Shown here piece after piece: positions 7,705-16,294 of a DNA stretch of 64,000 bases. How positions within the stretch are numbered: the first letter of the stretch is position 1; each line of letters starts with the position of its first letter. A model generated the notes under the pieces. It saw only the letters and a list, made by a program, of their open reading frames with translations, did no database searches and had not been told where the DNA came from. The position numbers and the translations under genes are program-made. Location of the stretch: contig JAIUNY010000002.1 in the NCBI GenBank assembly GCA_020161505.1, forward strand, positions 62,001 to 126,000, read 5' to 3'. Source of the DNA: Armatimonadota bacterium (lineage in GTDB: Bacteria > Armatimonadota > Fimbriimonadia > Fimbriimonadales > Fimbriimonadaceae).

Positions 7705-8499
7705 ATGTCCGTCGCTCCTCGATCTGCCTCCAGTTGGCTGGATCAACCCGCGACGTGGCTCTACGAGAGCCTCACCTTCGTCGGCGAGTGCTTCCTTCTC
7801 TTTCTCGATGCCCTGAAAAGACTCCTCAGCCACCCGCGCGAAATCGGTGAGACGCTCAATCAAATGGCCTTCATCGGGGTTTCCTCGGTGCCCATTGTCG
7901 CCCTGACCACCTTTAGTTCGGGCGCGGTGATTGCACTCTATACATCGCAGATTCTCATCCAGTACGGAGCAACGAGCCTGGCGGGGGGAACCGTAGCGCT
8001 CGCGGTTACCCGCGAAATCGCGCCGGTTCTCGCCGGAATCATGGTCGCCGCGCGATGCGGCTCCGCGATGGCCGCGCAGATCGGTACGATGAACGTCACC
8101 GAGCAAATCGACGCCCTGCGCTCCCTCAACGTGCATCCGACGAACTTTCTCGTCATCCCCCGATTGGTCGCGGGGCTGACGATGCTTCCGATTCTTGCCC
8201 TAGTCGGGATGTACACGGGAATCCTGGGAGGCTATCTGGTCGCGGTGCCGGTCAGCGGAATCTCCTCGGGGAGCTTCATGCGATCTCTGGAGCAGTTCAT
8301 TGCGACCTCGGATGTCTTTGGGGGAATGATCAAAACCGTCGTGTTCGGGCTCATCGTGAGCCTGGTGGCGTGTCAGCAGGGCCTCAGAACGCAGGGAGGC
8401 GCGGTGGGTGTCGGCCACGCAACAACGCGCACGGTGGTCATCACGATGGTGCTGATCTACGTGGCGAACTACTTCCTCACGGCAGCCCTCTTCACTTAA
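7705..8499 (+). CDS. mlaE: MlaE-family ABC lipid-transport permease
   Basis: 264 residues, about five membrane helices. The diagnostic EQIDALRSL segment (133-141), which contacts the ATPase, and the AARCGSAMAAQIGTM loop are present. MlaE permeases move phospholipids between the membranes with MlaF (ATPase) and MlaD (MCE lipid-binding) subunits. Neither partner is adjacent here, so the gene stands alone and its partners must be elsewhere. Divergent from the pyrD operon with only 48 bp between. Confidence 0.9.
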   Translation: MSVAPRSASSWLDQPATWLYESLTFVGECFLLFLDALKRLLSHPREIGETLNQMAFIGVSSVPIVALTTFSSGAVIALYTSQILIQYGATSLAGGTVALAVTREIAPVLAGIMVAARCGSAMAAQIGTMNVTEQIDALRSLNVHPTNFLVIPRLVAGLTMLPILALVGMYTGILGGYLVAVPVSGISSGSFMRSLEQFIATSDVFGGMIKTVVFGLIVSLVACQQGLRTQGGAVGVGHATTRTVVITMVLIYVANYFLTAALFT

Positions 8500-8580
8500 G
8501 TCCCCCCATCGCTCAAGCAATCCCCAGATTCTCGGGGACGATTTCTCGGTGGTGCGCAACGATTTCCGGGCGGATTCTTG

Positions 8581-8586
8581 TATCTT
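8581..8586 (+). promoter_or_regulatory. -10 hexamer of the gene at 8593 (leaderless type)
   Basis: TATCTT, 6 nt before the ATG, followed by the same GCGGGC that precedes mlaE. Confidence 0.45.
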
Positions 8587-8592
8587 GCGGGC

Positions 8593-9663
8593 ATGGAATC
8601 GCGTTTGGCTGGGGGATTGCTTGTCGCCTGCGTCGTTGCTGTCGGCGCGGCGGGGCTCGCCTTCTACTCGGCCCAGCCCACTCCCGCGAAACTGGCGGAG
8701 CAGATCGCATCGCTGGATCTTCGGGAGAACAACCAGTTTTCTTCCGCCGAGTTGACGGGCCGCATGAAGGCCCTGGTGACTCTGAAAACGAAGTTCCCCA
8801 CGGATCGAACGGTCGGCCCCTTTGCGGCGGAGACGATTTCCCGATTGCGCGAGTTAGGGGCCCCGGCCCAGGAAGTCTTCGACACCATCCAAACCCTGGA
8901 TCAGTTCGACTGGGAGCAAGATGACCGGGATCGACTGGACTCAGAAGCCTGGTTTGCGCTCATCTCGCTCCGACGCGAAAACACGAGCCTGCCTGATCCG
9001 GTGGATTCGATGGTCATCGACTTCTCCCGCCGCCTCGCCATGAGATATGAACTCACTGATTTCCGGATCATTGATGTGCTCTCCACCGCCGTCGGATGGA
9101 AACCGGATCGCGCGTGGCGGGAGGAAAAGGTCAAGGAGATTGCGACTTGGCGCCGCGAGCCGGACTATTTAGATCTCATTCCTTACATGGAGCTGGGTTT
9201 ACGCCATCAGGAGAATCCGCTGAGCCTGAGGGGGTCAGATTGGCTCTCAAAGTCATCCGTCGCCCTGACTCAACCGGGAAAGAAGATCGTGATCCGGCTG
9301 AACAAAGACTTGGACGAAAAAGACGAACGCGAGAACTATTGGGGGCCCTTGGCAGAAATCACCAAAAACGCGGGGGCTCTCCTCGTGATCGCGAGCGAAT
9401 CCGAGCCCAAGTCCGACCTGATTATCCAGGAAGCCGAAGGTGACCATGTGCGGTTCGCGAAAGTCGACTGGCCCGCAGGGGTGCCTGATCTCCCTCCCGC
9501 ACTCGATGGTTACTTCCTTGTGCTGGACGAAGGAGCCCATCCCCACAGTGCAACCGCTTCACTTGTCCAGCTGCAGGCCATTCTGCAGCAAGGCAGCGCT
9601 CCTCTCGCGCCCCCCGAAGCACCCCGTGCGCAGGGACTCAAGGGCAATCCCCGCACCCGCTGA
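8593..9663 (+). CDS. Membrane-anchored protein of unknown function
   Basis: 356 residues. One N-terminal membrane helix (about 6-27) works as signal anchor; the rest is soluble and probably extracytoplasmic. The middle is helical and acidic. From about 230 on there are beta strands alternating with helices (KIVIRLNKDL, GALLVIASESE, HVRFAKVDW, DGYFLVLDEG), a Rossmann-like pattern. No family recognised. An earlier TTG at 8578 is in frame, but the TATCTT hexamer before the ATG favours 8593. The next gene has the same architecture. Confidence 0.7.
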   Translation: MESRLAGGLLVACVVAVGAAGLAFYSAQPTPAKLAEQIASLDLRENNQFSSAELTGRMKALVTLKTKFPTDRTVGPFAAETISRLRELGAPAQEVFDTIQTLDQFDWEQDDRDRLDSEAWFALISLRRENTSLPDPVDSMVIDFSRRLAMRYELTDFRIIDVLSTAVGWKPDRAWREEKVKEIATWRREPDYLDLIPYMELGLRHQENPLSLRGSDWLSKSSVALTQPGKKIVIRLNKDLDEKDERENYWGPLAEITKNAGALLVIASESEPKSDLIIQEAEGDHVRFAKVDWPAGVPDLPPALDGYFLVLDEGAHPHSATASLVQLQAILQQGSAPLAPPEAPRAQGLKGNPRTR

Positions 9664-9718
9664 TCGCAGGATCGCAAGTGTAACGTCAGTCGGCTGGTTC
9701 GGAATCTAAATCGTCAAG

Positions 9719-10930
9719 GTGGAACGAAGAACAGCGGGACTGATCGTCGTTTGCTCGGTCGTGGCCATGGCGGCGGGCGGGGCTTTCCTGATGGACCGTC
9801 TCCAGAATCGAGACGAGGTGTTTCGGGAGATCGAAGGATGGCCGGTTTCGACGAGTGAGATTTCAGGCTATCGCCCGTTTCGCACATACGATGCGGCCCA
9901 ACTCGAACAAGCAGTCTCGGCGATCGAGCGTGCCGCCCGAAATGGCGTGTCGACGGACAGACTGGCCTACCTGACCAACTCGCTTCCCCAGACCATTGAG
10001 ACACCGTTCAGCGAACTATTGAACGCCTACGTGAAGCTCCGGGGGCTACCGTGGCAACCCGTGGAGGAGTCGATGTTTCTCTCGACGGCTCTCGATTCTC
10101 TGCTTGCGTATGCAGGATCACCCTCGCCGACAGAGGCAGAGCAAGCGGAGGTCGTGGCCATGGTTCTGCGCCAGTCCGAGCTTAGAGATGTCGCGGATCG
10201 ATGCTTGATCCTGAGGCATCTTGCTGCCCTTGACCAGTGGGAAAAACACCACAAGCTACCAAGAACCCTGCAGCGGGAGGATCTCCCTCGAGATGTGCGC
10301 CGGTACGCCGCGTTCGCTCGCTATGTCCGGGAACATCAGATGGAAATGGCCCACGAGCTGGATCGCCGCAACGAATGGACTCCGGACTTTCGGAAACAAG
10401 AGCCGATGACGCTCGCGATGTTCTGCGGCCGGCGACTCGCCAACGATCCGAGCGCCACCGAATGGCGCGATCTGCGGCGTACCGCAGTGATTCTGAACGC
10501 GATTGTCGTGCCCGTGGTCGCGGACGTGCGCGACGCCGAGTCGATGCGGGCCTGGGTGAACGAGAGGATCGAACCTGCGGTTGTCTTGAAAGGCGCCAGC
10601 CGCGATCTGCTGGGGAGTGAGGTCGAGGGGCTTGTGCTTGCCTGTAACCACAAGGGGATCGCGGTACTCCTGGCGGAGATCGGCCCTGAGCTCAGGGGGT
10701 CTCGATCCCGGCTCTGGCCAGCGTATCAGAGCAATACACCCACGTTTGAGCGCATCAACGCTGACCCACCGAAGCCCATGGAGGCATCGAGCTCTCAACC
10801 GCAAACGCTGAGAGGATCGCCGAGACTCGGAGGCGGAATGACCCCACGAACTGATCTTGACCGGGTTCCGAGAAAGCCGGATGAAACGAACTGGGGGCTG
10901 CCGATTCCGGAAACTGCTTTTGGCCCCTGA
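9719..10930 (+). CDS. Membrane-anchored protein of unknown function, similar layout to its neighbour
   Basis: 403 residues starting with GTG. An N-terminal membrane helix (about 6-25), a long helical domain, then a strand/helix portion (VILNAIVVPVVADV, EPAVVLKGASRD, VEGLVLACNHKGIAVLLAEI) and a Pro/Ser-rich disordered tail. The order of elements mirrors the gene at 8593, which suggests ancient duplication; primary sequence identity is low. Separated by 55 bp from it in the same direction. Not recognised. Confidence 0.7.
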   Translation: MERRTAGLIVVCSVVAMAAGGAFLMDRLQNRDEVFREIEGWPVSTSEISGYRPFRTYDAAQLEQAVSAIERAARNGVSTDRLAYLTNSLPQTIETPFSELLNAYVKLRGLPWQPVEESMFLSTALDSLLAYAGSPSPTEAEQAEVVAMVLRQSELRDVADRCLILRHLAALDQWEKHHKLPRTLQREDLPRDVRRYAAFARYVREHQMEMAHELDRRNEWTPDFRKQEPMTLAMFCGRRLANDPSATEWRDLRRTAVILNAIVVPVVADVRDAESMRAWVNERIEPAVVLKGASRDLLGSEVEGLVLACNHKGIAVLLAEIGPELRGSRSRLWPAYQSNTPTFERINADPPKPMEASSSQPQTLRGSPRLGGGMTPRTDLDRVPRKPDETNWGLPIPETAFGP

Positions 10931-10933
10931 GGG

Positions 10934-11848
10934 CTATCGACGCCGGTAAAGGACTTCCTGGCTCGCAATCGGATGATGCGGGTCGATGTCGAGCGCATGA
11001 CGGAAGGCGATCAGAGCGTTTTCTTCGTCTCCACTTCGGCGAAGCACGACACCCATCAGGGCGTAAGCCTCGCTGTAATCGGGATTGATCGCAATTGCAT
11101 GCTGGAAGGCTTGGGTGGCACTGTGCAGCTCGCCGAGTTCCATGAGTGCTTGCCCGTGACGGCAGCGCACATCCGCATAGCTCGGAGCAATTTCCAGAGC
11201 CGCGCGGTAGTGGGCCTCGGCTTGCTTCCAATCACCCTTTTTGGCGTGGTGATCGCCCGCTGCGACGAGATCGTTGGCGTCATCGCCATGCGGCTTGATC
11301 TGCAAAAGCTCTTCGTAGGCTTTGTCGAAATCGCCGGCTTGGTGAGCCGCTTGCGCAACCTCCCAGGCCTTTCCGGCAAGCCGATGGTCAAACGCGACGG
11401 CCCGGTGGACGTCGCTCAAGCCCTCAGCATGTTGTCCGGTTTTATAAAGGAGAGTGCCGCGTAGGGCGAGGCCTGCACTGTAGTTCGGGTTGATTTCCAA
11501 GGCCTTTTCGACATCGGCCATGGCTTGAACGCGATTGCCCAGAGCGCGGCGCACTTGAGCGAGTGAGAGCCAAAGATCGGCGAATCCTGGGCGGACATCA
11601 ATCGCTTCGATCAGATACTTCTCTGCGTCCTCAAAGTCGCGATGATTCATGCTCTCGCGCGCGAGCTTGCCCAGGCAGCCCGCCACGTAAGATTTGGCCC
11701 GCTCGCGAACGGCGAGATCTTGGGCATGACTCAGAGAATCGCGGAAGCGACCAAGGGCATCGGCAAACGAACGCTTTTCGTAAGCGCGAATCCCATCGTC
11801 GAAGGCTTGATCCTTGCCAAACCCGAACCACTTCCCGACAAAACTCAT
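10934..11848 (-). CDS. TPR-repeat protein
   Basis: 304 residues made of about seven tetratricopeptide repeats. Examples: DAEKYLIEAIDVRPGFADLW, QAMADVEKALEINPNYSAGL, QAEAHYRAALEIAPSYADVR, SATQAFQHAIAINPDYSEAY and NALIAFRHALDIDPHHPIAS. The N-terminus has no signal peptide, so it is probably a cytoplasmic scaffold. Start supported by a GGGAGGACAGGGA region upstream. Convergent with the preceding gene with a 3-bp gap, and divergent from tal. Confidence 0.85.
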   Translation of the reverse strand: MSFVGKWFGFGKDQAFDDGIRAYEKRSFADALGRFRDSLSHAQDLAVRERAKSYVAGCLGKLARESMNHRDFEDAEKYLIEAIDVRPGFADLWLSLAQVRRALGNRVQAMADVEKALEINPNYSAGLALRGTLLYKTGQHAEGLSDVHRAVAFDHRLAGKAWEVAQAAHQAGDFDKAYEELLQIKPHGDDANDLVAAGDHHAKKGDWKQAEAHYRAALEIAPSYADVRCRHGQALMELGELHSATQAFQHAIAINPDYSEAYALMGVVLRRSGDEENALIAFRHALDIDPHHPIASQEVLYRRR

Positions 11849-12110
11849 GAGTTCCCTGTCCTCCCTCTCCTTTTGTCCGAACGATCTGCGGCGCGAGGAG
11901 CGACTCTCTCAATATCGGCAGATCTTTGGAGTTTCTGCCGTCCTTGGCCCTCGCCCGCCATTCCTTTGGCCATCTTTCCAGACGGAGAATGTGGAAAAGA
12001 AGCCGCAGTTCCCTGAGGAGAATCGCAACATTTCTTCGTCTAGCCTGGCCTTGGGGCAGATTGGCCCCTGCGGAGACCTCCTGCCGCTACAATAAGGGCG
12101 AGAGATCGCC

Positions 12111-13199
12111 ATGAATTCCCTGCAGCTTCTTCACACTCTTGGTCAATCGCCGTGGCTGGATTTTATCCGCCGAAACTACATCCAGGACGGCAGCTTGCAG
12201 AAGCTGATCGACCAAGGAATCCTCGGCGTGACAAGCAATCCGGCGATCTTCGAAAAAGCGATTGCGGGAAGCACCGATTACGACCACGATATCGTGATGC
12301 TCACCGGCGAGGGCCTCTCTGCCGAGCAGATTTACGATCACCTCTCGATTGCCGATGTGGGAATGGCGGCCGATCTCTTCCGACCGGTATGGGAACGCAC
12401 GAACGGGATTGATGGCTATGTCAGCCTCGAAGTCTCGCCGGAACTGGCGCACGACACCGAAGCCACGATTTCTGAAGCGCGCCGTCTGTGGGATGCGCTC
12501 AATCGCCCGAATGTGATGATCAAGGTTCCAGCAACCGAAGCAGGGATTCCGGCGATCCGGACGCTGATTGCCGACGGGATTCCCGTGAACGTCACGCTTC
12601 TTTTCAGTGTCGAGAGGTATCGGGCCGTGGCTCTCGCATACCTGGAGGGTCTGGAAGCACGGGCGGCGAAGAAGCTGCCGTTGCAGATCTCGAGCGTGGC
12701 CAGTTTCTTCGTGAGCCGAGTGGACTCGCTGCTGGATCCGGTCTTGGAATCCAAAGCTCCCGAGCTGCAAGGCAAAATCGCAATTGCCAACAGCCTCGCC
12801 GCCTACGATGTCTATCTGGAACTCTTCCGATCGCCGAGGTTCGCTGAACTTGCCGAGCAAGGGGCGATTGTCCAGCGTCTGCTTTGGGCGAGCACGAGCG
12901 CAAAGAATCCGGCCTATTCTCCGATTCTCTACATTGAAGAGTTGATCGCGGAAGACACCGTGAACACGATGCCGCTCGAAACCATCGAGGCCTACCTGGA
13001 GAGCGGCGACCCGATGGAGAGGGTTTCGGGACATTTGGAAGAGGCCCGGCACGAGCTGGAGACCCTCGCCGATGCGGGAGTCAGCCTGGACGAAGCGGCT
13101 GCCGAGCTCGAGCGCGATGCGGTGGAGAAGTTTGTGGTTCCGTTCCGAAAGTTGCTGGAAGCCATTGATGCCAAGCGCGAATCGGTGGTGGCGAGTTGA
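12111..13199 (+). CDS. tal: Transaldolase
   Basis: 362 residues. Transfers a dihydroxyacetone unit between sugar phosphates in the non-oxidative pentose phosphate pathway. The Schiff-base lysine is Lys138 in NVMIKVPATEAGI; the TSNPAIFEKAI motif near the N-terminus is conserved. Length fits the longer mycobacterial/cyanobacterial type. A TACAAT hexamer lies 17 nt before the ATG. Its stop overlaps the TTG start of pgi. In several other phyla these two enzymes are fused into one polypeptide in the same order. Confidence 0.95.
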   Translation: MNSLQLLHTLGQSPWLDFIRRNYIQDGSLQKLIDQGILGVTSNPAIFEKAIAGSTDYDHDIVMLTGEGLSAEQIYDHLSIADVGMAADLFRPVWERTNGIDGYVSLEVSPELAHDTEATISEARRLWDALNRPNVMIKVPATEAGIPAIRTLIADGIPVNVTLLFSVERYRAVALAYLEGLEARAAKKLPLQISSVASFFVSRVDSLLDPVLESKAPELQGKIAIANSLAAYDVYLELFRSPRFAELAEQGAIVQRLLWASTSAKNPAYSPILYIEELIAEDTVNTMPLETIEAYLESGDPMERVSGHLEEARHELETLADAGVSLDEAAAELERDAVEKFVVPFRKLLEAIDAKRESVVAS

Positions 13200-14824
13200 T
13201 CAACCTCGCCGCGATCCGGAGCGAAGCGCGCGCTCTGTGCGAGTCGCAGTTCCGCGACTTTGGCGCGCGTCTGCTTGCAAAGGATGGAACGCTTTTCAGT
13301 TCTGACCCCGCCACGATTGAGTTCATCAATCGCTTTCTCGGCTGGGTCGATTCACCCCGTCGCACCCTGACCCAACTCCCGGAAATCCGTGGTTTTGCCG
13401 CTGAGGCGCGGGAGGCCGGGTTTACGGATGCGGTGGTCTGTGGCATGGGAGGATCGAGCCTGAGCTCCCTCGTGTGGGCAACCGTGTTTTCCGGACGCCA
13501 AGGTCTGAAGCTCCACGTTTTGGATTCCACCCATCCCGGCGAGATTGCGCGGGTGCTCAACGGTGTGGATCATGCCAAAACGCTCTGGATCATTGCCAGC
13601 AAGAGCGGCACCACCGTCGAGCCGCTGGCGATGGAAAATGCGGTCTGGGAAGCTCTGGGCGGCGACGCGAGCAAGATCGTGGCGATCACCGATCCTGGGT
13701 CCGAGATGCACCAGCGGGCAGAGGCGCGCGGCTACCGAAAAGTCTTCCTCGGTGAGCCGGAGATTGGGGGACGATTCAGCGCGTTCAGCGTGTTTGGCAT
13801 TGTGCCAGCCGCTCTTGCGGGGCTCGATGTCGAAGCACTCTTGATGGGCGCGGTCGACAATCTAGAGACTTTGAACGATGCCGACCGGCATGAACCGGGG
13901 GGCCTGATTGCCGTGGCGGCGAAGTCCGGCGTTGACAAGTTGACCCTCCTCACCTCGCCGCAGCTCGATGCGCTCGGCCTCTGGCTGGAGCAGCTGATTG
14001 CGGAAAGCACCGGCAAGGGCGGATTCGGCGTGCTTCCGCTGGCCACCGAGCCGAAGGGCAAGAGCGAAGATTACGGCGACGACCGGTTCCTGTGGTTCCT
14101 GGGCACGAGCGATGCCTCACTCACCGAGGAGCACCTGCACTTGACATCCACCGCCCTGGCGGGAGACTTCTCCGAGCGCGACCTGGGTCGCGTGATGCAC
14201 GAAGCGTTTGTGAGCACGGCGGCGATGGGCAAAGTGCTTGGCGTCAACCCGTTTGATCAACCCAATGTTCAAGAGGCCAAGGATATCGCTCGGGCTGAAC
14301 TTGCCAAGGTTCAGGCATCGGGCACGATTGTTCTCCCGACTGCCGATGCAAGCGACGATTCCGCCGCAGTTGCCGGAGCGGAAGGAGATTCCCCATCACT
14401 CGCTCTCGCAGAGTTCTTGAATCACGCGATGGCGGGCGATCATGTCGCTTTTCTGGCGTACCTGGTGGAATCGGACGAGGTCACGGGGATCGTGCAAGAG
14501 TTCCGCAAGGATCTGCGACATCGACTCGGCGTCGCGACCAGCTTCGGCTACGGGCCGCGCTACTTGCACTCCACCGGGCAATATCACAAAGGCGGCCCGA
14601 ATCATGGTCACTTCGTGGTCATCAGCCAGGAGATCGGGGAGGATCAGGCGATTCCGGAAATGGGAGTGAGCTTCGGTCAGCTGTGCACCGCTCAGGCCCT
14701 GGGGGATCTCGGGGCTTTGAAGGCCAATGATCGTCGGGCTCTGCATGTCCACCTGATGGGGGATGCTGTCGAGTCGCTGCGCGGGTTGTTCGAGGGTGCT
14801 CTCCGGGGGGCTGCGGCGCTCTGA
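13196..14824 (+). CDS. pgi: Glucose-6-phosphate isomerase
   Basis: 542 residues. Interconverts glucose-6-phosphate and fructose-6-phosphate. The double SIS fold is visible: VVCGMGGSSLSSLVW, ASKSGTTVEPLAMENA for phosphate binding, and a C-terminal AFLAYLVESDEV / GVATSFGYGPRYLHSTGQYHK region that carries catalytic residues. It resembles the C-terminal half of the bifunctional transaldolase/phosphoglucose isomerase more than the E. coli enzyme. The start is TTG within TTGA, overlapping the tal stop by 4 bp, so translation is coupled. Confidence 0.93.
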   Translation: MINLAAIRSEARALCESQFRDFGARLLAKDGTLFSSDPATIEFINRFLGWVDSPRRTLTQLPEIRGFAAEAREAGFTDAVVCGMGGSSLSSLVWATVFSGRQGLKLHVLDSTHPGEIARVLNGVDHAKTLWIIASKSGTTVEPLAMENAVWEALGGDASKIVAITDPGSEMHQRAEARGYRKVFLGEPEIGGRFSAFSVFGIVPAALAGLDVEALLMGAVDNLETLNDADRHEPGGLIAVAAKSGVDKLTLLTSPQLDALGLWLEQLIAESTGKGGFGVLPLATEPKGKSEDYGDDRFLWFLGTSDASLTEEHLHLTSTALAGDFSERDLGRVMHEAFVSTAAMGKVLGVNPFDQPNVQEAKDIARAELAKVQASGTIVLPTADASDDSAAVAGAEGDSPSLALAEFLNHAMAGDHVAFLAYLVESDEVTGIVQEFRKDLRHRLGVATSFGYGPRYLHSTGQYHKGGPNHGHFVVISQEIGEDQAIPEMGVSFGQLCTAQALGDLGALKANDRRALHVHLMGDAVESLRGLFEGALRGAAAL

Positions 14825-14859
14825 TCGGTCGGTCGCCGACGTTTTGCCGGACTGATTGA

Positions 14860-14885
14860 TCCCGACCCTGAAGGGATCGGGGCAC
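14860..14885 (+). repeat. Dispersed intergenic repeat, copy 1
   Basis: A 26-bp sequence with core CCCTGAAGGGATCGGGGC. Its exact reverse complement occurs at 19168-19193, and a 24/26 match in the same orientation at 19268-19293. It lies between the end of pgi and a terminator. Confidence 0.8.
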
Positions 14886-14893
14886 CAAGAGGC

Positions 14894-14933
14894 AAAAAAG
14901 AATCGGCCTGGCTCGGATAAGCCAGGCCGATTC
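14894..14933 (-). terminator. Rho-independent terminator of the outer-membrane protein gene
   Basis: A perfect 14-bp stem, GAATCGGCCTGGCT with AGCCAGGCCGATTC, loop of 6 nt. On the minus strand it is followed by a run of six T, so it serves the leftward gene. Confidence 0.9.
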
Positions 14934-14954
14934 CTGTTACTCCCGTCACTAAGA

Positions 14955-15500
14955 CTAGAACTTCGCGAGGCCGTAGCGAAGCGAAACGCTGAGGCCGTCG
15001 AAGCTGTAGCCGTCGTGCTTGGAGTTCACATCGTATCGGACGCTCAGATTCAAGCGGTCGCCAAAGAGGATGCCAAGCTCAGCGTTTGCGTTATATCCCA
15101 CGCGCTTGCCCGAATCCCGGTTGATCCCGACGCCGATGGCGTAGTCGATGTAGCTGACGCCGGCGCGGGCAGCGAAGTAAGGTCGGCTGGAATTGCGCTG
15201 ACGGCCATCGCCGAACGGTTGGAACAGGCCAATGCTGTAGCTGCCGATGAAAACCTTGTTGCCATTCTTGGCTTGGGTCACGAAGTTCATATTCGTGCCC
15301 GTGTTGGAGCGGCGGAGGTCGCCTTGCTTCATCGTAGAGATTCCAACGCTGAACCACTGATCACCCAGGGCGGTCTTCAGGGCACCGTCTGTCGGAAGGA
15401 AGACACCGAACTCAGGTCCGGCATAGGAGGATTGGGCAAGGGCGAATCCGGGAAACAGAACCGCGGCGAGAACAGTCGTGCTGAGAAGGCAACGTCGCAT
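14955..15500 (-). CDS. Outer-membrane beta-barrel-type protein
   Basis: 181 residues. A clear signal peptide (MRRCLLSTTVLAAVLFPGFALA, cut before QSSYAG). The mature part alternates hydrophobic and polar residues and has strand-like stretches (KVFIGSYSIGLF, RPYFAARAGVSYIDYAIGVGI, LNLSVRYDVNS, LSVSLRYGLAKF), with a terminal Phe as in outer-membrane barrels. Size fits an 8-stranded OmpA/OmpX-like barrel. Specific function unknown. A TACCTT hexamer sits 7 nt before the ATG. Confidence 0.75.
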   Translation of the reverse strand: MRRCLLSTTVLAAVLFPGFALAQSSYAGPEFGVFLPTDGALKTALGDQWFSVGISTMKQGDLRRSNTGTNMNFVTQAKNGNKVFIGSYSIGLFQPFGDGRQRNSSRPYFAARAGVSYIDYAIGVGINRDSGKRVGYNANAELGILFGDRLNLSVRYDVNSKHDGYSFDGLSVSLRYGLAKF

Positions 15501-15507
15501 ACCCCTA

Positions 15508-15513
15508 AAGGTA
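15508..15513 (-). promoter_or_regulatory. -10 hexamer of the outer-membrane protein gene
   Basis: TACCTT on the minus strand, 7 nt before the ATG, preceded by GGG; leaderless type. Confidence 0.4.
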
Positions 15514-15535
15514 CCCGCTTGCCGCAGTTGCCGTT

Positions 15536-16282
15536 TCAGCGACCTTGCAACGATATTCCGTGGCTGAGGGAGGAAAGGGCCTGGGTCAAACCTTCCACCG
15601 CTTCATCGAACAGAACCTTGCCCTTGTTCGCGCTCGCGTGGGTGGCGTCGCCGAAGCTCCCGGCTTCCGTGCACTCGTCAAAGAAGAAGACCATTCCTGG
15701 CACCGGCGGATCGACCTCAAGGCCATCATCCCGACGCTTCTCGAGGCGCACCAAATGGGGGTGCAGATGCATCATCAGACTGGTTTCGGCTTCACACGCA
15801 TGACGGATTCCCTTGATGGATCCGGTCAGGATGGCGTCGTAGGTGGCCTGGGTCAAGAACGCAAAGTAGCCCGAGTGGCCGATGACGATCTCCGGATGTC
15901 GGGATTTGAGCTTGCGACAGACAATCCCGTTCGGTTCGGTGTTTCCGCCGTGGCCATTCACAATGTAGAACTTGTGGAATCCGTGGGCGTGGAAGTTCTC
16001 GACGATCTGAATCAGAGAATCTTCGTACCCCTCAAAGCTGGCGCTGAGGGATCCGGCGAAGGCCAGGTGGTGCCCGCTGGCGCCGAGCCACACCGTCGGC
16101 GTGAGAAGGATCTTTTCTGAAAGGCGAGCCTCGACAGCCTCCATCACCGAAGTGACGAGGAGAGAATCCGTGGCGAGGGGGAGATGCGCGCCGTGCTGCT
16201 CGATCGATCCCGTGGCAATCACCACGACGGTGGATCGATCGAGCGCATCAACTTCGGGCCAAGTGAGTTCGGCGAGCTTCAC
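15536..16282 (-). CDS. Creatininase-family amidohydrolase
   Basis: 248 residues. The metal-binding core of creatininase/FAPy deformylase-type enzymes is present: GSIEQHGAHLPLATD near residue 25, GASGHHLAFAGSLS, and YIVNGHGGN. These provide the Glu, His and Asp ligands for two metal ions. The family hydrolyses cyclic amides or formamides; the substrate here is undetermined, and no neighbouring gene points to one. The start is GTG at 16282, with TAAACT 6 nt upstream. The end of dnaA lies 9 bp beyond the start, on the same strand. Confidence 0.85.
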   Translation of the reverse strand: MKLAELTWPEVDALDRSTVVVIATGSIEQHGAHLPLATDSLLVTSVMEAVEARLSEKILLTPTVWLGASGHHLAFAGSLSASFEGYEDSLIQIVENFHAHGFHKFYIVNGHGGNTEPNGIVCRKLKSRHPEIVIGHSGYFAFLTQATYDAILTGSIKGIRHACEAETSLMMHLHPHLVRLEKRRDDGLEVDPPVPGMVFFFDECTEAGSFGDATHASANKGKVLFDEAVEGLTQALSSLSHGISLQGR

Positions 16283-16288
16283 AGGGCT

Positions 16289-16294
16289 AGTTTA
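16289..16294 (-). promoter_or_regulatory. -10 hexamer of the creatininase gene
   Basis: TAAACT, 6 nt before the GTG, overlapping the end of dnaA; leaderless type. Confidence 0.45.
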
